Shown here piece after piece: positions 27,153 through 35,991 of a stretch of 64,000 bases of DNA; position 1 is the stretch's first letter; each line of letters begins with the position of its first letter. Where the stretch lies: the NCBI RefSeq assembly GCF_000012865.1, contig NC_007503.1, forward strand, positions 1,648,001 to 1,712,000. The letters run 5' to 3'. Both the position numbers and the translations under genes were made by a program. Under the pieces are notes generated by a model. That model saw nothing but the letters and a program-made list of their open reading frames with translations. It made no database searches and was not told the DNA's origin. This DNA comes from Carboxydothermus hydrogenoformans Z-2901 (lineage in GTDB: Bacteria; Bacillota; Z-2901; Carboxydothermales; Carboxydothermaceae).

Positions 27153-27247
27153 AAGACCGCAATACCATGAGCAATTGGAGCAAATATGTTTTATAACTTT
27201 AGCTATTGCCATGCAGGAGATTGGTCTTAAACATTCTCCTGCTTTTT
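27153..27247 (+). promoter_or_regulatory. Structured leader with terminator before the second ECF sigma gene
   Basis: GCAGGAGA (27213-27220) and TCTCCTGC (27235-27242) form a stem followed by TTTTT, an intrinsic terminator ~65 bases before the gene. Upstream AAGACC-GCAATA (27153-27164) can pair with TATTGC (27204-27209) plus GGTCTT (27223-27228), and GGTCTT lies in the terminator loop. The two folds compete, as in an attenuator. No known riboswitch class was recognised. Confidence 0.5.
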
Positions 27248-27309
27248 GTTTACTTTTCTCTTGCTTGCACGTCTTTATAAGTGAGAATGGCTTTAAGGAG
27301 GAGGGGTTA

Positions 27310-27774
27310 ATGTGGCAGGAATTGTACCGAATTGTCTATTACTATTTACTTAAACTTGGGTTATCCCATGCCGATGCGGAAGATATAGCACAAGAAGTCC
27401 TATTGTCTACATACTTACATTTAGACAGTATCCAAGATGGAAATTTGAAATTTTATGTTTTGGCCACGGCAAAAAATAAGTACATTGACTTTTTTAGAAA
27501 GAATAAAAGGGAATTCACTGTACCATCTCTTGGTGATTTTGATGTAAACAACTTCTCAGAAATCCATCAAATCGAAAATAAAGAAGTACTAAAAAAAGCA
27601 ATTAATAAGCTTAATCTTACCGAACAGAAACTTTTTTACTTGAAGTACTATTTAGGAATGACAAATCCTGAAATTTCATCTTTGCTTAAAATTAGTCCAG
27701 CTTCAGTTAAGACAATGCTGTGGAGACTAAGAAAAAAGGTAAAGGAATATTTAGAAAAGGAGGATGAAAATTAA
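27310..27774 (+). CDS. ECF-type RNA polymerase sigma factor (second)
   Basis: 154 residues from the ATG at 27310, which follows AAGGAGGAGGGG; the frame is open further upstream but that part holds the leader terminator and is not conserved-looking. Region 2 (SHADAEDIAQEVLLSTYLHL) and region 4 (LNLTEQKLFYLKYYLGMTNPEISSLLKISPASVKTMLWRLRKK) are clear. The anti-sigma gene follows immediately. Confidence 0.88.
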   Translation: MWQELYRIVYYYLLKLGLSHADAEDIAQEVLLSTYLHLDSIQDGNLKFYVLATAKNKYIDFFRKNKREFTVPSLGDFDVNNFSEIHQIENKEVLKKAINKLNLTEQKLFYLKYYLGMTNPEISSLLKISPASVKTMLWRLRKKVKEYLEKEDEN

Positions 27775-28692
27775 ATGGCTGAAAATGAAAATTTTGAAAA
27801 TGTTAATAATAAGATAAGTTTTGATGAAAAAGCTTTTTTACGTAAAGCTCGTTTTATAAGCATTCTTCGTATTACATTGATTTCTTTAGGAGTGGCTATT
27901 GGTATATTTGTATTGTCCTTTGTAATCCCCGAAATAATGCTGCAGAATCAAGAAAACCGCATCGATAGTATCTATCCAGAACTTATTAAATTCAGCGAAC
28001 CCAACACCTTTGTCCTTTCAGGAGAAAGCTACAATGTTAGATTGTTTGGTCGCCAAAAGAAGTATTACCTATTAAGATTGATAGGCAATAAACCTTATCC
28101 GGCCGGAGCATTAACTGTTGATTTTGATGTTTGGGGTGGAGAACAAATTAAGGGAAACCAAGCCTTTACTCTCCCAGAGGGAGAAAAAGAATATCTTGCG
28201 CCCTATGCTGTACCCAAATTAAAATTTTACCACCCAGCTGCAAATTACGAAAAAATTAATATAGAATTTAATATCCTAAAAAATATACCCAAAGATTATT
28301 ATGTGGAAATGGCCCTCTCATTCAGGAAGCCTTTAACACTTGATGAAATGAAAACCATTATGCCTGGTGATTTAAAGTTAATGTGGGGGGCTGTATGTGT
28401 TTTTTCAGAAAAAGATTATGCGAAAAACAGTTATCTTTCCGAAAGATTGGTTGGAAATCCTTACCTTGATAAAACCAATGGAGAAAAACAATTACTTAAA
28501 GAACTTGAATGGCTTAGTAATGTTCCGAGTCATCATGCGAAGAATCTAAAAAGAACCGTAAGCTACTTGAAAGAAAATGGTATTAAATATTATGGGGTAG
28601 TTGTAGTAGGAAATCCAGATACCCTTGCAAAATTATCTTCCAATCCAATGATAAGAGCTGCGGTTTTAGGAATAGTTACAAGACCAGAATAG
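27775..28692 (+). CDS. Membrane anti-sigma factor (Sigma_reg_N/Sigma_reg_C type)
   Basis: 305 residues. A ~35-residue cytoplasmic segment (FDEKAFLRKARFISILRITL) leads into one membrane helix (~42-65), then a large external domain with features of the Firmicutes sigma-factor regulator family (KTIMPGDLKLMWGAVCVFSEKDY). Start abuts the sigma factor stop (TAA-ATG), so they are co-translated. Inferred to hold the sigma factor at the membrane until an external signal. Confidence 0.78.
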   Translation: MAENENFENVNNKISFDEKAFLRKARFISILRITLISLGVAIGIFVLSFVIPEIMLQNQENRIDSIYPELIKFSEPNTFVLSGESYNVRLFGRQKKYYLLRLIGNKPYPAGALTVDFDVWGGEQIKGNQAFTLPEGEKEYLAPYAVPKLKFYHPAANYEKINIEFNILKNIPKDYYVEMALSFRKPLTLDEMKTIMPGDLKLMWGAVCVFSEKDYAKNSYLSERLVGNPYLDKTNGEKQLLKELEWLSNVPSHHAKNLKRTVSYLKENGIKYYGVVVVGNPDTLAKLSSNPMIRAAVLGIVTRPE

Positions 28693-28788
28693 GATAATAA
28701 TTAGCGCAGGAGCAACCCTTTTCCTTAAACCCTTTCTTGCCAAACGTATAAACATTGTATAAACTTAAATCAAAAATGAGGTGATCCT

Positions 28789-28968
28789 ATGTATTCTACC
28801 ATTCAAAAGTGAGGCAACAGGCATGCCCTTAGGATTCCTAAGGCTATTTTAGAAAAAGTTTCCATTCAAGAAAACGATAAAGTCGAAATAATTGTAGACC
28901 AAGATGCAATCCTCATCCGTAAAGCCAAACCTAAATATAAAAATCTCGATGAACTTTTTGCTAACTAA
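28789..28968 (+). pseudogene. MazE/AbrB-type antitoxin gene interrupted by in-frame TGA
   Basis: ATG at 28789 has AGGTGAT upstream. The reading MYSTIQK-stop-GNRHALRIPKAILEKV, then an acidic segment to TAA at 28966, matches a MazE swapped-hairpin antitoxin. The TGA at 28810-28812 sits where the family has the nearly invariant Trp of QKWGN, so a single TGG to TGA change explains it. No mazF-like toxin follows. Inactive remnant is the simplest reading; readthrough is not excluded. Confidence 0.75.
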
Positions 28969-29005
28969 TCTAACGCTTTCTAAAAAGTATTTAGGTAAAG
29001 TATAA

Positions 29006-29482
29006 TTATTCCAATATTTTTTCAAACTCGATTTCATGCAAAATAGGTATGCCGTCAAACCCGTATAATGGAATTTCCGGTTTTAATTTTCTTGCTTTTT
29101 TTACCGCATTTAAATAAAGAGCCGCCATGTTAAATCCCCGTTTCTGGTAAAAACGAATCGCCTTTAGATTATCATTGGTGGTAATAAGCCAAACTCTTTT
29201 ACATCCTTGTTTTTTTGCCTCACTTAGCACACAATCAATTAGTTTACTGCCTATACCCTGATTTTCTTTTAAACTATCAAGGGATACTATTTCACATTCC
29301 CCGTCTTCTATATGATAAGTTAGTAATCCCACTATTCTTCCCTCATCTAAAGCTACAAAACCCGGAAGTTTATCTACATAGTGCACCTTACCTTTAGCAA
29401 CCATTATCGGCGCACCCCAGTGCTCGGTAAAAAAATTAAAAACTTCTTTTCTTATGGTTTCATCAATGGGTATTATTTTCAA
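29006..29482 (-). CDS. GNAT-family N-acetyltransferase
   Basis: 158 residues with the acetyl-CoA pyrophosphate loop in KENQGIGSKLIDCVLSEAKK and the following KAIRFYQKRGFN. The substrate is unknown. TTG start at 29482 behind GAAGGTGAG. Single gene between the antitoxin remnant and the HD hydrolase gene. Confidence 0.87.
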   Translation of the reverse strand: MKIIPIDETIRKEVFNFFTEHWGAPIMVAKGKVHYVDKLPGFVALDEGRIVGLLTYHIEDGECEIVSLDSLKENQGIGSKLIDCVLSEAKKQGCKRVWLITTNDNLKAIRFYQKRGFNMAALYLNAVKKARKLKPEIPLYGFDGIPILHEIEFEKILE

Positions 29483-29553
29483 TGCTTCTCACCTTCTTAA
29501 AAGCTATTCTGTTTTTTATTTCGGTAATATTTTCTTTTAGTTCCTATTATTTC

Positions 29554-30135
29554 CTACACATCCCCCTTTAGTCCAATAACATCTGCTACTTTCCGCATAC
29601 CTTTAATAGTTTCTTCGATTAATTTGTCTAATTCCATCCCCAGCATTTTTGCTCCCTCTTCAATAACCTCTCTATTTACTCCTGCGGCAAAACCCTTTTG
29701 CTTCCATTTTTTCTTTACCGATTTTACCTCGAGATCCAGGATGCTTTTACTTGGTCGCATAAGAGCAGTAGCGGTAATCAATCCCGTTAATTCGTCAATT
29801 GCATATAGTACTTTTTCCATCCTTTCCACCGGTTCAACATCAGTACAAATCTTCCAGCCATGGCTTTCTATTGCCCGAATGTAATCTTCCGGCCAGTTTC
29901 TTTCGGTCAATATTTCTCTTACTTTCTTACAATGTTCATCAGGATACATTTCATAATCAAGGTCATGAATTAAACCGATAATTCCCCATTTTTCCTTATC
30001 TTCTTCGCCAAAAAGTTCGGCAAAGTGCAGCATTACCGCTTCAACCGCCAGGGCATGTTTAATTAAGCTTTCACTTTTGTTAAACTCTTTAAAAAGTTTA
30101 AATGCTTCTTCCCTATTGGGAACAATTTTTTCCAT
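29554..30135 (-). CDS. HD-domain hydrolase
   Basis: 193 residues. HD motif residues are seen in IKHALAVEAVM (first His), GLIHDLDYEMYPD (HD pair) and ESHGWKI, with a late Asp in YAIDELTGLI. This is the small stand-alone HD phosphohydrolase type often annotated as YfbR/HDIG-like. Substrate not predictable. ATG at 30135 behind AGAGGGTGG. Confidence 0.82.
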   Translation of the reverse strand: MEKIVPNREEAFKLFKEFNKSESLIKHALAVEAVMLHFAELFGEEDKEKWGIIGLIHDLDYEMYPDEHCKKVREILTERNWPEDYIRAIESHGWKICTDVEPVERMEKVLYAIDELTGLITATALMRPSKSILDLEVKSVKKKWKQKGFAAGVNREVIEEGAKMLGMELDKLIEETIKGMRKVADVIGLKGDV

Positions 30136-30320
30136 TACCCGCCACCCTCTTTCCGGCTAAAATTATTTTGGTAATTGTTAAGCCTTGGATATCCTGAACC
30201 TAAATTATATTAAATCTTCATCTTAAGTTTCTTCGACAAAAAACAGGAAATTCCTTCCTTAGCCGGGCTTTGAAAATGGTAGTTAATTACGAGTTACGCA
30301 AAACTTTAATGTAATAAATT

Positions 30321-30344
30321 ATAAAAGCGCACCTTTTGGTGCGC
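30321..30344 (-). terminator. Terminator after efp
   Basis: GCGCACC-AAAA-GGTGCGC on the minus strand, followed by TTTTATAATTT. Confidence 0.8.
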
Positions 30345-30351
30345 CTGTAAG

Positions 30352-30909
30352 TTAAACTCTTTTAATATACTGGCCGGTACGGGTGTCAATTTGCAGTACA
30401 TCGCCAACTTCCACAAAGAACGGAACCTGAACCACGTAGCCGGTTTCTAAAGTTGCAGGTTTGCTGCCACCGGAAGCAGTATCTCCTTTAATTCCCGGAG
30501 GGGTGTCGATTACTTTCAGTTCGACAAAGTTGGGTAATTCTACCCCGATAACCTTGTCTTTGAAAAACAGTACCCAGAGGTTGGTGTTTTCTTTAACGTA
30601 ATTAATGGCATCGCCAAACTGCTCTTTGGTCAACGGAAACTGGTCATAGGTTTCCATATCCATGCAGTAGAAGTTATCGCCATCATTGTAGAGATACTGC
30701 ACTTCCCGACGGTCTACGTGGGCTTTGGGAACTTTTTCACCGGCGTTAAAAGTTTTTTCAATTACGGCACCGGTCATTAAGTTCCGAAGCTTGGACCTGA
30801 CAAAAGGGCTACCTTTTCCGGGCTTAACATGCTGAAATTCAATTACCTGATATACCTCTCCATCCAATTCAATGGTAAGCCCGGTGCGAAAATCGTTGGT
30901 TGAAATCAT
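30352..30909 (-). CDS. efp: Elongation factor P
   Basis: 185 residues with KOW-like N-domain and two OB domains. The loop [16 protein letters not shown] carries the conserved Lys at its tip, and the C-terminal [27 protein letters not shown] is the EF-P signature. It relieves ribosome stalling at proline runs. ATG at 30909 follows AAGGAGG. Last gene of the aroQ-pepP-efp cluster, a common Firmicutes arrangement. Confidence 0.97.
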   Translation of the reverse strand: MISTNDFRTGLTIELDGEVYQVIEFQHVKPGKGSPFVRSKLRNLMTGAVIEKTFNAGEKVPKAHVDRREVQYLYNDGDNFYCMDMETYDQFPLTKEQFGDAINYVKENTNLWVLFFKDKVIGVELPNFVELKVIDTPPGIKGDTASGGSKPATLETGYVVQVPFFVEVGDVLQIDTRTGQYIKRV

Positions 30910-30948
30910 CCCAGAACCTCCTTAATTCTAATTTTTATTTGAGAAATC

Positions 30949-32013
30949 TTAGAGTATAATTAAATTTTTGGGAGAACGGGTTAAAACTTCAAAGCCGCTT
31001 TCGGTAACCAATACCGTATCTTCTATCCGTACCCCCCCGCTACCGGGGAGATAAATACCCGGCTCGATAGTTACCACCATCCCCGGCTGTAAAACCGCCT
31101 TCCCTTTAGGAGAAAGGCGTGGACCTTCATGGATATTTAAGCCTACCCCGTGGCCTAAACCGTGGCCAAAATACTCGGCATATCCTGCTTTGGCGATAAT
31201 ATCCCGGGCCACCCGGTCCACATCTACCGCCAGCGCTCCCGGACGAACGGCTTGTAAAGCCGCTTCCTGAGCTTCCAAAACTACATCATATATTTCAAGC
31301 ATTTTTTCCGAAGGTTCCCCTATCGCCACCGTCCGGGTAATGTCGGAATGATACCCCTGGTATTTTGCCCCAAAATCCAGAGTAACCATTTCTCCAGAAA
31401 CAATTTTTTTCTCCGATGCCACTCCGTGGGGCAGGGCGCCACGCTCTCCGGACGCAACAATGGTTTCAAAGGCTATATCTTCCGCTCCCGCTTCCCGCAT
31501 AAACTTCTCTAACTCCCAGGCCACTTCCTTTTCGCTCATACCCGGAGTTAACTTTTTTAAAAGGTGGTTAAAGGCCGCATCGGCAATGGCACAGGCTTTT
31601 TTAATAACTTCCACTTCACCTTTATCCTTAATTTCCCGGAGTTCATCCACTATTTCCGGTAAACTTACCAGATTCACCCCTGAAGCTTTTTCGGAAAGTT
31701 CCCGGTAGTCTTTAAAGCTCAGGGCATCTCCTTCAAAATACAAAGTATCGATTTTTAATCCCTTTAAAAGCTCGGCTACCCGGGAATAAATCGTGTCTTC
31801 GTGTTTTTCTATGATAAATCCCGGGCATTGCTTGGTCGCCTGTTCCACATAGCGAAAATCGGTTATAAAATAATTTTTCTCGGGAGTAATCAACACCGCA
31901 CCGGAACTTCCGGTAAAGCCTGCTATGTAGCGCACATTTTCTCTTTTGGTGATAAAATAGGCGTTAATTCCTTCTTTTAAAAGCTTTTTTTTAAGCTTTT
32001 CCACTCGCTCCAT
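30949..32013 (-). CDS. Xaa-Pro peptidase (M24 family)
   Basis: 354 residues: creatinase-like N-domain, then a pita-bread fold with the metal ligands in TLDFGAKYQGYHSDITRTV (two Asp), GHGLGHGVGLNIHEGP (His), TIEPGIYLPG (Glu) and GVRIEDTVLV (Glu). Cytoplasmic Xaa-Pro dipeptidase or aminopeptidase. Start overlaps the aroQ end by 23 bases, indicating coupling. Confidence 0.93.
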   Translation of the reverse strand: MERVEKLKKKLLKEGINAYFITKRENVRYIAGFTGSSGAVLITPEKNYFITDFRYVEQATKQCPGFIIEKHEDTIYSRVAELLKGLKIDTLYFEGDALSFKDYRELSEKASGVNLVSLPEIVDELREIKDKGEVEVIKKACAIADAAFNHLLKKLTPGMSEKEVAWELEKFMREAGAEDIAFETIVASGERGALPHGVASEKKIVSGEMVTLDFGAKYQGYHSDITRTVAIGEPSEKMLEIYDVVLEAQEAALQAVRPGALAVDVDRVARDIIAKAGYAEYFGHGLGHGVGLNIHEGPRLSPKGKAVLQPGMVVTIEPGIYLPGSGGVRIEDTVLVTESGFEVLTRSPKNLIIL

Positions 32014-32455
32014 CGTTATCCCGCCTTTTTAGATAATCAATTAACGCTATTAAGCCAAGACGATAGCTATCCACCCCGAAGCCGGCAATGTAGCCGATAC
32101 AAGCACCAGCGGTAACCGAATGTTGCCGGAACTCTTCCCTTTTATAAAGATTGGAAAGGTGGACCTCCACCGCCGGCTTTCCTACCGCCAGCAAAGCATC
32201 CCTTAAAGCAATGCTGTAATGGGTATAAGCACCGGGATTTATTAAAATCCCGTCTATTTCCCGGTAATACCGGTGAATAAGATCTATTAACTCCCCCTCA
32301 CCGTTTTTCTGGTAAAAAATAATTTCCACCCCTTGATTTTCGGCAAAACCGGTAAGGTCCTTTTCTATTTCTTCTAAACTTACCTTGCCGTAAATTTCCG
32401 GTTCCCTAATTCCCAGAAGATTTAAATTCGGCCCGTTTAAAACCAGTATTTTCAT
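31991..32455 (-). CDS. aroQ: Type II 3-dehydroquinate dehydratase
   Basis: 154 residues. Signature NGPNLNLLGIREPEIYG, with the catalytic Tyr near residue 22 and Arg in the preceding loop, INPGAYTHYSIALRDAL and EVHLSNLYKREEFR. Third step of the shikimate pathway. ATG at 32455 follows GGGGTGG. Length slightly over the usual ~145. Confidence 0.96.
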   Translation of the reverse strand: MKILVLNGPNLNLLGIREPEIYGKVSLEEIEKDLTGFAENQGVEIIFYQKNGEGELIDLIHRYYREIDGILINPGAYTHYSIALRDALLAVGKPAVEVHLSNLYKREEFRQHSVTAGACIGYIAGFGVDSYRLGLIALIDYLKRRDNDGASGKA

Positions 32456-32494
32456 TTTTCCACCCCAATCCTTGAAAATTGTATCATAATTTTA

Positions 32495-32530
32495 AATAAA
32501 AAAAAAGCCCGGTTAACCGGTTTGCCGGGC
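32495..32530 (-). terminator. Terminator at the end of the GGDEF/HD-GYP gene
   Basis: GCCCGG and CCGGGC pair around CAAACCGGTTAA, followed by TTTTTTTTT; the stem starts inside the last codons. Confidence 0.8.
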
Positions 32531-34393
32531 ATGATCACCCAAAAGGCGTTCACGTTTTAAGTACTTAACAAATACTTTCGTAAGTTCAGGGTCAAACTGG
32601 GTTCCCGCACAACGCTGTAATTCCTCAATTGCTTCATCAAGAGTTTTACCTTTTTTATATGGCCGGTCGGTAGTCATGGCATCAAAAGAATCGGCCAGGG
32701 TCAATATTCTGACCCCTAAAGGTATTTCTTCTCCTTTTAAACCATAGGGATAACCTTTGCCATCATAACGCTCATGATGGTATAAAATATACGGCAAATA
32801 TTTATCATAAATTTTTAAAGGCTGGATCAACTCCACCCCAAAAACCGGATGCTGCTTTAAAAGCTCCCATTCTTCGCCCGTTAAAGGTGTCTTTTTTCTT
32901 AACACCTCCCCGGGAATTTCTATTTTACCAACATCATGGAAAAATGCTCCCAGCTTAATCTCCTCGACCTTTTCCGGTGGAAGGCCCAGTTCCAGAGCCA
33001 GCGCCTCAGCATACTCGGCCACCCTTTCGGTATGCCCGTAAGTGTACTTATCCCGGGAGTTAATTATGGAAATAATGGTTTTTAAAGACACAATAATTTC
33101 CTCGTTAACTACACCGCTTTTACGTGAAAGCTCTTCTAAAACGGAAAAATAGCTTTTGGTAATGTTCTTCCCAAACTGCTTGGCCTGATACAGAGCATCT
33201 TTGGCTTTATTCATCAACTCTTCTGCTGTCTTACCATTTTCAGGATAAAAGGCAATGCCAAGGGAAGCAGCAATTACTCCTTTAGGAAATACTTCCCTTC
33301 CGGGAAAATCTATTTCACTTAAAAGCTTCTGGACCTTTTCCGCAAAGGAAAAAGCCTCCTCAATATTATTATAATCGGGAATTAAAAAAGCAAATTCATC
33401 TCCCCCCAGCCTTGCCAGGAAAGCCCTAAGTGGCTTTATCTCATTCAATTTTTCAGCAATTACACAAAGTAGCTCATCTCCAGCTTTTATACCGAAAGCA
33501 TCGTTATACCGGCCAAATTCATCCAAATCGAGAAGGATTAAAGCAATCTTATTCCCATATTTTTCGGCAAATTTCAGGGATACTTCTAACTGCTCCATGA
33601 GGTAGCTGTAATTATAAAGTTTGGTAAGGGGATCTTTAACCACCATCCCTTCCAGTTCGGCAATCGTTGCTTTCAGCTTTTCTTCTAATTCAATCATCCT
33701 GGTAATATCCCGGGCAATTAAAAACATTTCTCGCCCTTTCCCTGGAAAGTCATAAAACTGGACATCAACCAAAAAAGAATATTTTTTCCCGTTTAACTTA
33801 ATATTAATTGTTTCGTTCATAATAGGAGATCCGGTAGCTAAAGCTTTTCTTACCACCTCTAAACGTCTTAAAACCGCATGGGAAAGGTTGTTAAGGTTCT
33901 CATTAAGGTACTTTTCCGCTTCCGGGCCAATAACTTCCATAGCTTTTTTGTTCAAGTAAATGATATTGCCCTTTTCATCAAAAATTATCACGACATTTGG
34001 CGATTGCGCTACGGTTTTGAAAAAATAGAGGTAATTTTGCCGGTATTTTTCAAGGTAAAGAAGGTAGGTAAAAGCACCGGAAAACAGTGAAATCATCTCT
34101 AAAAAAGTATGAAACTCTACTCCCACATTCCCGGAAAGATGTGCTGCAACATAAACAACAATAAGGTAACCTACGTATAACCAGAATCCACTCCACCCAA
34201 GGTAGAGCGGTAATAAAAACATGGGAATTAACAAAAAAACCCAAAGGGGTAACTCTACCCCCAAACGCGCTGGAAACAGGATAAAAGCGGCAATGGTAAA
34301 AATAACGTTTATTAAAAAAACAATTTTTGCACTCAGGGGAAAACCCATCTGGTCTTTGGGTTTTGTTATTAATTTCCCACTCCTTTTCTTCAT
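32513..34393 (-). CDS. Membrane PAS-GGDEF-HD-GYP c-di-GMP protein
   Basis: 626 residues. An N-terminal membrane region (~20-110, four or so helices), a PAS domain (~120-235), a GGDEF domain with RLGGDEFAFLIP, and a C-terminal HD-GYP domain with GAFFHDVGKIEIP, HHERYDGKGYPYGLKG and DSFDAMTTDRPYK. Both catalytic signatures look intact, so synthesis and hydrolysis of c-di-GMP could be combined in one protein, balanced by the PAS input. Transcribed alone. Confidence 0.93.
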   Translation of the reverse strand: MKKRSGKLITKPKDQMGFPLSAKIVFLINVIFTIAAFILFPARLGVELPLWVFLLIPMFLLPLYLGWSGFWLYVGYLIVVYVAAHLSGNVGVEFHTFLEMISLFSGAFTYLLYLEKYRQNYLYFFKTVAQSPNVVIIFDEKGNIIYLNKKAMEVIGPEAEKYLNENLNNLSHAVLRRLEVVRKALATGSPIMNETINIKLNGKKYSFLVDVQFYDFPGKGREMFLIARDITRMIELEEKLKATIAELEGMVVKDPLTKLYNYSYLMEQLEVSLKFAEKYGNKIALILLDLDEFGRYNDAFGIKAGDELLCVIAEKLNEIKPLRAFLARLGGDEFAFLIPDYNNIEEAFSFAEKVQKLLSEIDFPGREVFPKGVIAASLGIAFYPENGKTAEELMNKAKDALYQAKQFGKNITKSYFSVLEELSRKSGVVNEEIIVSLKTIISIINSRDKYTYGHTERVAEYAEALALELGLPPEKVEEIKLGAFFHDVGKIEIPGEVLRKKTPLTGEEWELLKQHPVFGVELIQPLKIYDKYLPYILYHHERYDGKGYPYGLKGEEIPLGVRILTLADSFDAMTTDRPYKKGKTLDEAIEELQRCAGTQFDPELTKVFVKYLKRERLLGDHARQTG

Positions 34394-34553
34394 ATAATTA
34401 CCTCTTTTTCTTTTTTTAAGTATTTTACAATTATTTCAAAAAAGTTGCAATATTGCGAAATGTTATTATTATCACATGTTCCTACTGGTATTAGTAATTA
34501 ATAATTTAATAATTATCTAATATTACTTTACGAAAATTTTCTACCCAAATTTA

Positions 34554-34585
34554 TTAAAAAAACCTATCCCCGAAAAGATAGGTTT
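34554..34585 (-). terminator. Terminator after the 34665-35773 gene pair
   Basis: AACCTATC-TTTTCGGG-GATAGGTT on the minus strand followed by TTTTTTT. Confidence 0.75.
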
Positions 34586-34664
34586 ATACTCAAAACTAAT
34601 CGGCATAATTAAGCCACTTAAGTACTCCCGGGCAGATTTACCGGTAAGTGCTACGGTATCTGAT

Positions 34665-35213
34665 TTAGTTTTTAAAATAACGACTAACTGCCGCGCTGAA
34701 TTCCTCCCAGCTAAATTGATCCTGGGTTGGGAATTGGGCTTTTTTGATTTTTTCCTTAAATTTTTTTATTTCTTCCTTATCCACTGGTAATCCTTTAGAG
34801 CGATTATTAATATAATCGGAAAAATCAAACAGCCTTTGACGTAAATCCTCTCTAAACACTTCAAAACGTGTTTTACTAAGGATGTCAACAGTTTCATTTT
34901 TTAATAAGGGATTCAGGTTTAAAATGCCCTGGGCCATAAGTTCCGCATCTTTTAAAGCTAAATAAATTCCCCATAAATCATTAACATCAGCAAAATTTTT
35001 CTTTTCCGCTCGCTCTAAAAGCTCAACCAAACCAATCATATCCCCGGACAGCATTTTGGCATAACCTGTTGCTAAATTTTCACTTATAGATTGACATTTA
35101 TTATTTTGTAAAGCTAAATTATAAACAAATACTGAAAAGGTTAAAATAATTAGTAAAGTAGTAATTATTAACAAGGTTTTTAATATTTTAAAATTATCCA
35201 TTATACTTAGCAT
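34665..35213 (-). CDS. Hypothetical membrane-anchored protein
   Basis: About 182 residues. An N-terminal membrane segment (ILKTLLIITTLLIILTFSVFVY) is followed by a helical external domain. No family recognised. A GTG at 35225 overlaps the previous gene's stop, but ATG 35213 with AGTGAGGTG just before it is preferred. Paired with the lipoprotein upstream, to which it looks similar in size and helical character. Confidence 0.7.
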   Translation of the reverse strand: MLSIMDNFKILKTLLIITTLLIILTFSVFVYNLALQNNKCQSISENLATGYAKMLSGDMIGLVELLERAEKKNFADVNDLWGIYLALKDAELMAQGILNLNPLLKNETVDILSKTRFEVFREDLRQRLFDFSDYINNRSKGLPVDKEEIKKFKEKIKKAQFPTQDQFSWEEFSAAVSRYFKN

Positions 35214-35221
35214 AGAACACC

Positions 35222-35773
35222 TCACTTTTTCATGATTTCTTCCATTTTGTTAATAGTAGCTAAAAACCTTTCTTTATCTTGCGAATTTTGATACCCGTTA
35301 TCATTTATTTTTCTCTCAAGCTGGTATAATTCCTTAAATTCTTCCCGCAACTGGCTTAATTTTTGCAAATCTTTTTCCTCTACGATTTTGTAGAGGCTAC
35401 TTATATAAAATTCCAGGTCATTTAAAAGGTTAAAAATTGGCTGCTGTAATTCCGGAATTATTATTTTATCCAGGTATCTTTTGTCAATCGAAACTATTTC
35501 CCCAAAGCTACCGGGTCTTCCCATTAAAAAAGCATCAATTCTTCCTTTTAAGTAGTCTAAATCCCTTTCATTCTTAATCTCCGAAGCCTTTTTTACTATC
35601 TGACCAAACTCAAAAAGCCTTGTAGAATAGTCATGGTTAAATGTCCCAAAAACATATCCATAATAAGCTGAATCAAGGGTAAATTCAGCTTCCGAGGAAA
35701 CGTCTTTGGCTGAACAGCCAATTACAATTAAAAAAATTGACATTATCAAGATAAGGTACACTAAGTTACGCAC
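35222..35773 (-). CDS. Hypothetical helical lipoprotein
   Basis: 183 residues. The lipoprotein signal ends at LIVIGCSAKD; the mature part is mainly helical and charged, with a possible coiled coil near the C-terminus (LQKLSQLREEFKELYQLERK). GTG start at 35773 behind GGGAGGAGG. Function unknown; forms a two-gene unit with the membrane protein downstream. Confidence 0.75.
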   Translation of the reverse strand: MRNLVYLILIMSIFLIVIGCSAKDVSSEAEFTLDSAYYGYVFGTFNHDYSTRLFEFGQIVKKASEIKNERDLDYLKGRIDAFLMGRPGSFGEIVSIDKRYLDKIIIPELQQPIFNLLNDLEFYISSLYKIVEEKDLQKLSQLREEFKELYQLERKINDNGYQNSQDKERFLATINKMEEIMKK

Positions 35774-35940
35774 TAAAAATTACCTCCTCCCCTGCTCATT
35801 ACTCCCAAAGCCACGCAATTTGCCACACTCCATTAACTTTTTCAACCCGCCCCAAATTCTTACATCTTTACTTATGTAAATTTATAATATTTTATAAATT
35901 TTTACAACATTTTGCAAAAATTTTCTTGGTAAAATTTTAA

Positions 35941-35973
35941 AGCCCCTGGTCTTAAATTTAAACCGGGGGCTTT
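35941..35973 (-). terminator. Terminator after folD
   Basis: GCCCCCGGT and ACCAGGGGC pair around TTAAATTTAAG on the minus strand, followed by TTTAAAATTTT. Confidence 0.75.
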
Positions 35974-35991
35974 GTACACAACTTTTTAGTT

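Noticed and set aside
27175-27309. N-terminal extension of the second ECF sigma factor
   Set aside because: The frame is open, but it crosses the leader terminator and the strong AAGGAGGAGGGG site sits before ATG 27310.
34590-34664. Possible riboswitch between the hypothetical gene pair and its terminator
   Set aside because: Several inverted repeats (CACTTA/TAAGTG, CCGG) are visible, but it lies downstream of the genes and matches no known aptamer core.
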